This document shows positions 36,401-47,300 of a stretch of 64,000 nt of DNA, in pieces; position 1 is the first letter of the stretch; each line of letters starts with the position of its first letter. The position numbers and the translations under genes were made by a program. A model generated the notes under the pieces. The model made no database searches, was not told where the DNA came from, and saw nothing but the letters and a program-made list of their open reading frames with translations. This DNA is from Pelodera strongyloides (Eukaryota > Nematoda > Chromadorea > Rhabditida > Rhabditidae): assembly GCA_036852015.1 (NCBI GenBank), contig JAANDG010000013.1, positions 496,001-560,000 of the forward strand, read 5' to 3'.

Positions 36401-39400
36401 AAACTACCACACCCAAAATTGTTTCAGCTCTAAAAAGATTGGCCCGAATCTAAAGCTTACGTCTATTGAAGGCACACAGTCTTTTGGCAATCCCTGTAAA
36501 TCGTCCCGTTGCAAAATTTGCCCATTGATCTCTTTTGAAAAACTCATTCGTAGCAGCACAACAAGATACTTCTCTCATACTTTCGCCTCTAGTATTAGTA
36601 ATTGCTCCAGCGAAGGGGTTATCTATAGTCTAACTTGTGATAACTGCAATATGCAGTATGTAGGCGAGACAAAGCGCTCTTTGAAAAGCAGGTTTAGTCA
36701 ACATCGATATCATCTCAATAAAAATTCACAAGAAACCATTCTGTATCGTCATTTCTCAAAATGTCAAGCAAATTCCGATGTTAAACTATTTACTATACAT
36801 ATATTAGACTGTTTAGATGAAAACAAGAATAACTGTATTCGCAAGGATAAAGAACTCTTTTGGATTAGGCTTCTTAACACTGCTTACCCATACGGCTTAA
36901 ACGATCATATTAAAGGTTTCGGACTCATTAGTGACTACTCTAAGAAAAATCTTGGTAATAATAACATTCCATATTTCTGTCTTAACATAATTCGGCCACC
37001 TAAAAACCGAGGTCCCCGTAATAAAATAAAACGTAGGTTGTCTATTAATACTACTCCTCCAAACCTATCCCATCCTACTGATTTCCAAACACTTGTTTCT
37101 CTCAAAAACCGGTTGGCTAAATCTACTAAAAAGATCCTGGTTCGAAATTATTTCTCTAATGAACACTCTAGTTATTTCAGACGTAATGTAGAAGCAATAT
37201 GTGGCAATTCTTGCGCTTCTAAAACTCTTAAAGATAGAAATACCAAGCCGTCTAAACCGGATTTTCGCATCAAAATTCCCTTTATTTGTACCGATTCTAA
37301 AGGCTTTAATCTCAAATACGCCATAAATAGATTCATCCGTAACACTTTCATCTCTAATAATATCCCACTTCCATTCTTACCCCGTATTTGCTACCAAAAT
37401 CAATATAGCATTCCTTTAGGACCTCGCCTATTTAATCACAAGACTGTTGCTAACAACCCTACTGTTAACCACGTTCATTGTAATTGTAAGGATTACCTTT
37501 CTTTTTGTAACACTAAAGAAAAAATCGATATCGACGGTTCTCTTCATATAATCTCTGGAAATAGCAAAATATTTGAATCCCGCTTCCCTAGAGCCACAAC
37601 TCTTCTTTCAAAAGGAACCAAGTTCAGAGAACCTTTTTCCAGTAAAATACTAGAAGAACATTTACAAGTACTTTTCAATGACTTGTCTAAAAACCTCAAT
37701 GAATACACTAGTACGCTTAATTGTTCTGTTCCCATATGGGAAAAGTTAAATGAAGTCATCCAAGGTTTTCGTAAACCTCATGTTAACTCTAACTGCTCTA
37801 TTTACAAAGAAATTAACCATATTAAAAGACAGTTTATTATTACATGCGTAGATAAGGCGTCCGCTAACTTTTGTTTCTCTTGCCCTCTTTTATATTCACA
37901 CTTCCTTCATAAAGAATTGGGTATTGCTAAGAACGAAAACGGTTCATTCGAATATACAGGTAACGATACTTACTCTCCGTATCATCTCGAGTCACAGGAC
38001 AGTATTGTATCCCGTCATATTAACTATTCCAACATTCTTAATATAAAATGCTCTGATACCGATCGCAAACTTCCTAACATTTACGCAGTTCCCAAATTGC
38101 ATAAAAAATCGATTAAAATGCGTTATATCACAGCTGCTAAACACAGCTCTCTCAAAAACCTTTCGATTACTCTTCAGAAAATACTGAAACATTTCCGTTT
38201 GCATTTTAAAAACTACTGTAATGCTAGTAAAACTTGGAGCAGTAATAAAACTAATTTCATTTCTATAGATAATTCCATTTGCATTAGTAATTCTACACTT
38301 ATACATCGTTTCCATAAAGTCAAAGTCTTGGACTTTAGTAGTCTCTTTACCAACTTACCTCATGATTGTGTCATTGATAGCATCCTAGAACTAACGGATA
38401 TATGCTTTAAAAACTCCGGTAAATCTCTTATTAACGTAGGATTTAAGAAAAGTTACTATACTGATGCTCCGTCTACTAACTGTTTCTCTTCAAATGAAGT
38501 TAAAAACATGGTACGCTACATAGTTAAAAATAGTTATCTAGTATTCCAGGGCATTATTTTCCACCAGATCAAAGGAGTTCCTCAGGGAGGTAACTCTTCT
38601 CCTTTACTTGCTGATTTAACTCTTTGTATGATTGAATTTAAATACTTTAAAAGCTTTTTGAATTCTTCCCTCGGCTATAAGATGTCCATGTTCAATATAT
38701 GGATGACATAGCTATTTTCTATAATGATGATAACATTCTCGATACACTTGATTCCATCTATCCTAGCTCGCTCATTCTCGAAGCGGCCAATACTGTTGAT
38801 TCCTCCGCTCCCTTTCTCGATCTCGCCCTTATTAGGTCTACACATAATTGGACTATCAATTTATACAATAAAACTGATGATTATAGTTTTGACGTTATAA
38901 GATTTCCTATGTATGACAGTCATATATGTGACCATATTAAAGTAAACTGTATCCAAGGTGAAGTAATACGTATTCATAGATGCACTTCCCAGCTTATTTC
39001 TTTCAAATCCAAAATCCATTCATTCATTATCAAGCTGCTCTCCAACAATTACCCCAAAGACGTCGTACTCAAAACTATCAAAAAATCATTTAATAAGTAC
39101 CCTATTATTAGTCTTAAATACGATACCTCTACTAAAAGTCTCAACAGTTGGGTCGACAACCTTTAATTTTGCATTTCTGTCAATTCTTCCCTATTATGCA
39201 TAACTTTGTAACAATAATCTACGACATTATATTTTCATTTATGAATACTAATTCTTTTCAACAGACCACATAGTTCATAAACTTTACCTACATATTCTAA
39301 CACTAGGTTTATGTCATGCACTCTTACCCAATCAATACTACACACTACATCCCTTTCCCATTGCTCTCGTCTTGCATTGCTCCATACCCTTTCGTAGTAC

Positions 39401-40189
39401 TTCTTACTTATTGATGTATTCCTACCTAGTTATTTTGAGGCTTGAGGACATATACAATACAAGGTTAGTTTTATACTTTCTTCTGCATTTTGTTTATTTA
39501 TTCTCTACTTGTCCCTTTTTGTAAGGATATTCAGGTACTATTACACCCGCGGTATCAAGGTTAGTTTCTTATTCGGTTTTTACTATTATTGTTGTACCCC
39601 TTTTACTCTATAACCTTATATGTTTCTTTACATACTCTATAACCTTTGTCTCTCTATCCCTTTCTCAATATCTACTTTACCTTTCTTTCACTCACTGCCT
39701 AAGCCTACCGTCATCGCACTGATGAGACCCAACGGTGGCAAAATCCTCGTATGCGAAGGGTCGAAACGGGGTTACCGTATTACATATGGTATATTCATGT
39801 TAGTTTGTTGAATTTATTCACTTATATCTTCCAAATTTGCTTCCTCCTTTATTAGTTCCAAAATACGGTACTTCGTGTACATAGTTGCAAGGAATTGTTG
39901 CATACTTGCAAACCCCATAACGAACAGCGCTCGGCGTCTACTATGTGTGCCGCTGCTTGACAAGGCCTTTGACACACTATAGGTCTTTGACACTGTACCG
40001 AACCACCCTTGTATAAGGGAGCAGGAACTTGAAGCGTAACATTTTATTTATTACATTATAATTATAGGCAGAGCTACTTGTGCTGAAGACGATGGTGCCA
40101 CTGCTTCATCTCTCTTCCAGAAGCTCCATTTGGCCATTGCGTCGTTTTACTCGATTGCTGCGAGGTTTGTCTTCTACCCTCTCTCTCCC

Positions 40190-40220
<31 letters not shown>

Positions 40221-41353
40221 TCTCTCTCCTTCCCTCTCTACCGCAGAATGTTGACGCACTGATACCCGTGTGTAAAAGTGTGACAACATCATCTGATAGG
40301 AGAAGATCTGAGGATATTGGAAAAAATTATTCCGATTTATTCAGTGAGAACGCTAAGTACTAAGCTGTCATGCCTATGAAAACTGCGTTGCGTCACTATC
40401 AGGACTAGCGGGCAATTCATTAGCGGCTCACATAAATAGCTGGTCCCCTGTTGGGGACTAGCCTGTGGTCATCGTTGTAATGACCTTGTACCTTGTACCA
40501 AATAATTTTTTTTTATAGCAAGCCACGATTCTCATAAATTGAGTTTAGGACCGCATCTACTGCCAGGGACATGTTGTCCTTGTCTCACTGCTCGGATCCC
40601 CTTGAACACTTGATCAAGTTGTGCACCTTTCCGTTGTTGCAATCATCACGGATCTACTTCTCGACGTTGGCCGACGCGATTGGATATGGATGTTTTCGGA
40701 TGAAGGATGTTAGGTAAAATCGTAAATTAACCATAAAGATTCTGAAATACTTTGTAGTGCGAGTGTTACCCTTTGACCAGAAACCCTAACGGCCGTTACC
40801 GGTTACCGTTGCCGGTTAATAACTGGTTTTTGAAACGTGTGTTGGACTCCGAATTTCATGTAGTGCGCGATACTGCGCAATTTTTTCTAATTTTTTTTTA
40901 ATACGCAGTTGTCCATTACGATCAAAGAACGAAGAACTGAGGCCGTATTCACCAACACGCAGGGAGTCCTCCCTGGCCTCCCCAGGGAGCTAAAGAGTGC
41001 GTAGAGATTGTGAGAACAGGAGAGATTCAGAGCGCTCGTGAACCTAGGGCTGGTTCCCTCTGTGTTGGTGAATCCCTCTGGACAGTATTTCGAGTTGACG
41101 GGAATCGCACCATTGAGCACAGCAACGCGTGACTTAAAAAAATACATACTTATATATATGCATGCCTTATTTAGTGAATCATCCGAACAACTGATCAGTC
41201 GTTTGTGTTTGGAGCACGACAAAGAAAGTGGTTCATTGCACTCCCGACTTCTAAAACTCTTCTCGCAACCCGTGGACTTCTGGATGATGATTAGGAACAA
41301 TGCCGGAGAGCTGATGCATAATGAAGCTGTGAGTTTTCTTTCACATTAATAAA

Positions 41354-41388
<35 letters not shown>

Positions 41389-44300
41389 TTTCAACATGAA
41401 GTCTGAAATTGCTAACAATAAGAGGGATATTCTTAAGTACACTTTCTTGTTTTTTGTTCTATTTTATCATACATGTGCTCTTCCTCGTAGTGCTCTGTTC
41501 TCACGCAGAAATGCCTCTGAATTCGGGCACATTTTTAGGCTTAGGCTTAGGCTTAGGCTTAGGCTCAGGTTCAGTCTAAGCCTAAGCAATAGTGTAGATC
41601 ATCATACGATTCCATCGTTTCCTTCTCTCAGTGTGACGTTAATTGGTTTCATTTCAAATCCACGTGTTCTTATTAGTACTTCCTGGTTTAAAGGGAACGT
41701 TTCTCTAGTTTTACCGACGCATTTCGTGTTATGAACTATAGTTCTGGTTTCATCCTTCCCCAATACGTGCTACATGGGGAGGTCAGCCTGGCGCCGCCAT
41801 GTCAATTTTAGTTTCATATTTCAAGCCATCAATCACGACAATCAGGAAGTTTATAGGTTTATTGGAGGCGCCATTCGCAGAAAAAGCACGTCCAACACCC
41901 GTTTTACGAGAGTTTTACGCGGTGATGTGATGTGGGCTAGGCTAGGAACTAGAATACAATGATATGATTGATTGATTGGTTGATTGATTCATTGATTATT
42001 TGCTAGTGATCTATTGTGCGTGTACTGTGTGTTTTTATCGAGAACAGTACGTGACAAATAAGGAGTAATTCTCAGTATATCACCAAATAATTAATAGAAT
42101 ACGTATTTCATTTCGAGATGCACGAGAATCTGACAATGAAAAAATACACCACTTCACGTTTTGTTTGCTACCTTCGTAACTCTAAAGCGAAGTAAGTTTA
42201 AACACAAAAGACTCGGCAGTAGCATGAATCGAACCCGGCATGTCTCGCTCAGCAGTCCAACGCAATCAAATGTGTAAATATTTTCTGAGTTTGTGACACT
42301 AACGTTCCTAATGTCTATCCTATGTAAGGTATCCTTTGTAAAATTAATTCTGGAACACTTTAATGAATAATCTAATAAATCTAATATAACGATCTCATCG
42401 TTGTCCTTTCCTATCGAAAAAAAAATAAATCAACACTTTTCCATAATCTGGGTGGAAAATCGCGTAATCTCTTGTGTGTTCTGCGGTGAAAAGAACAACA
42501 TGTGACCGTTTGTAGATCTCTATCTATACCGAGAGGCCGTTGTTTTTGAAGAAAAAGTTTCAAACAAGATTTAAAACTGTTAGTTTATGAACACGTGACG
42601 AGATGTGGGAGATCCACGTGGTCCTTCGCGAGTTCGTTGCGCGCGCGTGCGGCTATGCCCTCGCTTCAAAGTGAAACTTTGGCCGGTATAAATAACTTAT
42701 GGGCACAGATGTGGCGGCCCACCCATTCCGGGCCTAGGAGTAGACGACACACTTGTCAAGTTTCCTCAGTGTTTTGACGCTGCCGCTAAAACGTGCGGTG
42801 AACGCGGCGGCAAGAAATACCAAGCTTTCTAAATGATACAAAGTATGTGAAATTTTAGTGTTATGAAATACGCGGACGCTATTTCGGACATATGTATTGT
42901 TTGACATGGATATCGATCTTAACTCCTAACACGGGCTTGAATATTAATTAATAAAAAAAATCAAGTAAATGACGTGCTATATCATATCTTCCGCTTTGAA
43001 CGCCAACTAATATGTTAGGAACATTCTATCAAATTTTTGAGTAACATTTGAGGATCTGTTGCGAACAATAAGTAAGTCAATTGATGCATTGATGATGTGT
43101 AAGCAATTGTAAGTAAGAGCGCAACTCAACGATTTGAACTAGCTAGTCGATCTGTAATATACACACTTTGTATCTAAAAAGTGGTTCATAGTTTAATTCA
43201 TTACCTTGAGTTTTTCATCAAAGGATCTCTATTCTCTCTGCCCAAGTTCTCTTTTTTTTTTATCTATTTTTGTCCTTCTCTATGATATGCTCGGAATGTA
43301 CATCGATGATATAAGTGAGAAAAAAAATCACATTGATTAGGTTCCTTTTAATTAAACAACCAGTGAAATAAAGTTATAAATTTGATAATCAATATTATAG
43401 GGGCTGGGGTAGGGAGTAGGAATCACGGGAAGGGAACTATTCACGGATAACAATACTAACAATAAGGTATGTAATTCCACACGATTAATTGATCTCTGAG
43501 TCGATAAATTTAGTAACGCTTTAAATTATATCGCATTCGGCACAACGTAAGTATTACAAACGTAATTGTTACTATAATAATATTAAGCAAAACAATAAAA
43601 TATTTTTTCTAATGAATGGAAAGTGTTTGTGTTGGTCTGGAAAGGTCTAAGATTCCCATCATTTCTCTCCTATCATTAATCAAAAGAACCGTCGTCTCCT
43701 GGTTATGCGATGGCGCCAACATGGCGATGTTCATAATTAGGATCTCTCTCTATTTCTCGCCCTTTCTCTCTCTTTTCCACTTCTACCTCTCTCTCACTCT
43801 CTCTCTCTCACTCTCTCGCACTCTCACTCTCTCTGTCTCTCTCTAACGGAGAGAATGGTTGTCAAGTGCGTTCTATTTTTAGACTATATGTTCTTTGATA
43901 CTCCCGTGAACAATAAATTATTCACCATAAAGAGTTTTTTACGGTAATTAGTAAAGAGGCGGGCGCGTAAAGAATGTGCGGTAACCTTGTTTTCGATTTG
44001 ATTTTTTTCTTCTCGATGTTTTGAAGGCTGTGGGTGTTGATCTCGAACTAAATACCAGAAAATAAAAATTAGTGTCTTTAACTTCAATCGGTTAGCGATA
44101 AATGATCGAAATAAATGATCGAAATGACATTTGTTCGATAAATGAGCGAAATAAGATAACGTAATTTGTTTAGATGTTTTTCAGGCTTCCTCGATCTTCG
44201 AACACAAACAAATCATTTCACGTTTTATTGCACACGCAATTCGACAATACAAGAAACAAACAATAAAGTCAGATAATGATTATTATGTACAGTGTACACG

Positions 44301-47300
44301 ACAGAATTTCACACAGTTACTGATCACATCGAACGATGAATATGTACAATTGTTTTTAGAATTTTTGCTCCGTATTATGCATGCAAAGAGGAGTATCTTA
44401 ATTTAATACAGTAATGTTTAATGATAATGGTAATAATAATATTAATATTAATAGTAATAATAATTAGACCCGAACCGTAATAATACTGGAGACCTTCAAG
44501 GCACTGGATACAAATTAATACGAAAACGAATTTCGCCACGAGAATCACATTTGTTTAACAAAATGCGCTTTGTAAAATGCAAATAACAAAATATAAATTA
44601 TGTACAACGTATATGTAATGACTGGTGAGGACTTTCTATGTACAGTATCTCATCCTACGGTAGTAATTGGGCAATATATAGGGAACCGAACCCGCATGGA
44701 ACTAAGTTAAAAGGGAAAACTGAGAGTGGGAATGTCTAGGCCATGACTTAAGAAAGATAAGAGAGAACCTTACTCAGTATAACCGAGACGGATGCCGCGG
44801 CTTTTTTGGAATTCCGCAACGAACGGTGCGTCACAATCACAGCAGATTTGACAGATCATTCCGATTGGGTAGCCCTTCTTGTCCGTACAACTGTTCAGAG
44901 GCACGAAGGTCTGATGGCAAGCCTGGTTTGAGGTGTCCGAGTCCCCGTTTCCTAGGGATACTGAGCCATCGTTGGGCACGGGTCCAGTGCAGCCGACCAT
45001 CTTGCACTTGGGTGCGGGCACCTTGTCCAGATCGGCGCCCTCGAGGTACCAGGCTGCAGGGTTGCTGACCGGGGCGTCTATGTAGTCTTGCATGGCCTTG
45101 TCCTCGGTACTGTTGTCGTCGACGTCCTTGACGTCTTCGGTCGACGTGAAGGAGCCGGTGAATTTGGGTGCAACGCCGGGTTGAGGCTTCAGGAATTCGG
45201 GCGTAGCCTCTGGGGCCTTTTCGACGGACTTAGCCATCGACTTCTCGAAACCGTCAAAGGGCATTGGTGGGAACTCCTTGGCGTCGTCGAATCGTGGCAT
45301 GGGAAGGTCTCGAGCTACCTGCAAATATTCGATAAAGAATGAATATTGATCGGTTGCTAATTGTTTGGTATAGCGAGCTATACAGCATAGCATGGGTTCT
45401 ATACGGCACGTAATTGTGTGGAAAATTTCTAATGACAAGGAAACAAATGATAGGAATGCGGAACATTTCTTAAATTAGACCGAATTAGAGAAATCGTTTG
45501 GTGGTGGGATGAGCAAAATACTTGGCGATCAGTGGCCTTTTGATGCTAACAATAAGGGACGAATCCTTGACAACTAGTGAATTTCATGAACCTGGTGTTA
45601 TACCACTTTAAAAATAATGTAAGGTTTACGAACCTGCTCATCATCGTTTTTGGGTTCGGTGGACGCGATTCCGTCCAAATCCATATTCTTGAAACCAGAA
45701 AGTGTTCGGAAAATGTACATGGCATCGTCATCATTGGGCAGATCAACGACCGCACCTTCTTGTGCTAAAAATATAACACTAAAATAATTGTCACAACATC
45801 CTAGAGAACAGGTCATCTTATGGGCGGAACAAATATTATCACAGCTCAATCAGACCTAAGAACAATAAAACAAGCATAAAGATGGAACATGTGCCGTAAA
45901 CCGGTACTTTTTCTGTATACTTACAAGTGATTACAAGCATATCAACCGTGCAGTTCAGGGGTTGCCACACATGACGTAATCAATAAAATAATATTATTAA
46001 ACAAAACTCACTATAAGGTTTGACGTCATCATAAATTGTGGCGAATCGGTCGTAAGGGAACTCTGGTTCGGGCTTCAGTCTAGGCATAGCCAAGGTGCTG
46101 ACGATCAAAGAACACACAAAGATTGTTTGTGTGTACATTTTTGATATGGAATATAGGAATGTAATAACGTTTCTCAAGTGTTTATGATGGAGTGAAAATG
46201 GAGAGTGTGTTGTTGTTGGACAACCTACCAAGATATGGTATGCACTCAGGTCTAGGCGAGTCCTTTTATATAGCCACATTTCTCTCTCAACGCTGATGCA
46301 TTGCGTGACAAGAGATGGGCGGAGAGTGGAGATGACAGAGATGTCAAGGAAAAGGGGGCGGAGACTTCGATCATTTCGTATGACCACTGTTCAAATGAGA
46401 TAAACAATAAACAACATGGGCGTGATAACCAACAACATGATTTATTGATACCGAATTATGAGCTGATGATGGTTGATGTAGACAGACGTCTAGAGAAATA
46501 TGCGTTGTTATTGAAGTTTTAGGAAATAGGGGAGAATAAAGAGCAGATAGAAAATGAGAAAATTACACTGTACTGAACCACTGCATTGCTTGAGGTGATA
46601 TATGAATATATCACACACTAGGTATAAGAGTGAGAGAATCGTGCAAGAACTGTATAGTAATTTTTCAAATTCAATTTATGTACATCTATGTTTTGGAACT
46701 AGGCCCAATTACGGTCCTTCCGGTAAGCGCGCAAGTGTACTTGTTTCATGCCTCTTTCTTATTTTGTTACGCAACTTGTTGGAGCCCTAACATTAAGACG
46801 ACTACAAACTACAAGTTCTGAGGCACATTTCCGAACTACATTACCGTACAAACTATAACCACTGTAGCAGAACTACTCAGTGCCATTATACACTAGACTA
46901 GAATGTCTGCTCTGTCCTAAAATAAAAAAAAGTTAACCGCTTCAAAGAAATTTCCAATCTCGCCACAACACTTTGATTTGTCCAGTTTCTCTCGATTCCT
47001 TCCCTTTCCTTCTATGTAGTATTGCCGCAATGTTAATGGAAACATTCTGCCCATACGCCGCTCACACGCCTGATTGAGCACGCGTGTAATTGCTAGGTCA
47101 ACACTAGCGCCAATTGGCTGGCGTTTTTGATTATACGGCGCCGTTGTTAGTTTTTGACAGCGCGAGAGACTAATTTGATGATCGCGTCAAAATTCCGAGC
47201 ATTTGTTAGGCGCTGCAAGCGTTTTGCCCCCTCATTCGCTTATTTATGCGGCGATCTTGCGGCGAGGCTTGCTGCAAACGCATAATATGCGTCTCACTTG

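Larger units (their letters stand above)
34810..39854 (+). mobile_element. Penelope-like retroelement (N-terminal GIY-YIG type), about 5.0 kb
   Basis: The element is bounded by direct repeats of 185 bp (34810-34994 and 39627-39811) that extend as weaker similarity to about 35034 and 39854. Its coding region (36369-39166) has a GIY-YIG endonuclease first and a reverse transcriptase second. This is the permuted order known for the Chlamys/Naiad branch of Penelope-like elements; classical Penelope has the endonuclease at the C-terminus. The flanks are the two halves of one family C MITE, so the ends are fixed to within a few bases. The bases CTTC of the target are not seen at the right junction. 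It lies in an alsin intron in the sense direction. Introns, if any, in the 5' leader (35035-36368) are not seen. Confidence 0.85.
41329..44769. other. Alsin intron, first part: repeats, no coding exon found
   Basis: The stretch contains an AT dinucleotide run (41358-41385), a TTAGGC-type array (41535-41587), a tRNA-like fragment (42211-42268) and a CT run (43780-43835). A GC-rich patch near 42590-42800 includes GGTATAAATA, but no gene can be attached to it. A small alsin exon is expected somewhere between 41328 and 57999 to restore phase, but was not recognised. Confidence 0.5.

Noticed and set aside
39620..39811. Duplic frame NLCLSIPFSISTLPFF in both retroelement repeats
   Set aside because: It is inside the terminal repeats and overlaps the ribozyme-like motif; protein coding is unlikely.
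40074..40292. Ser/Glu/Arg and Ser/Leu frames around the CT run next to an alsin exon
   Set aside because: They are low-complexity shadows; the exon ends at about 40168 before the CT tract.
42590..42800. GC-rich patch with GGTATAAATA, possible promoter or RNA gene
   Set aside because: No downstream coding exon or RNA fold could be supported.
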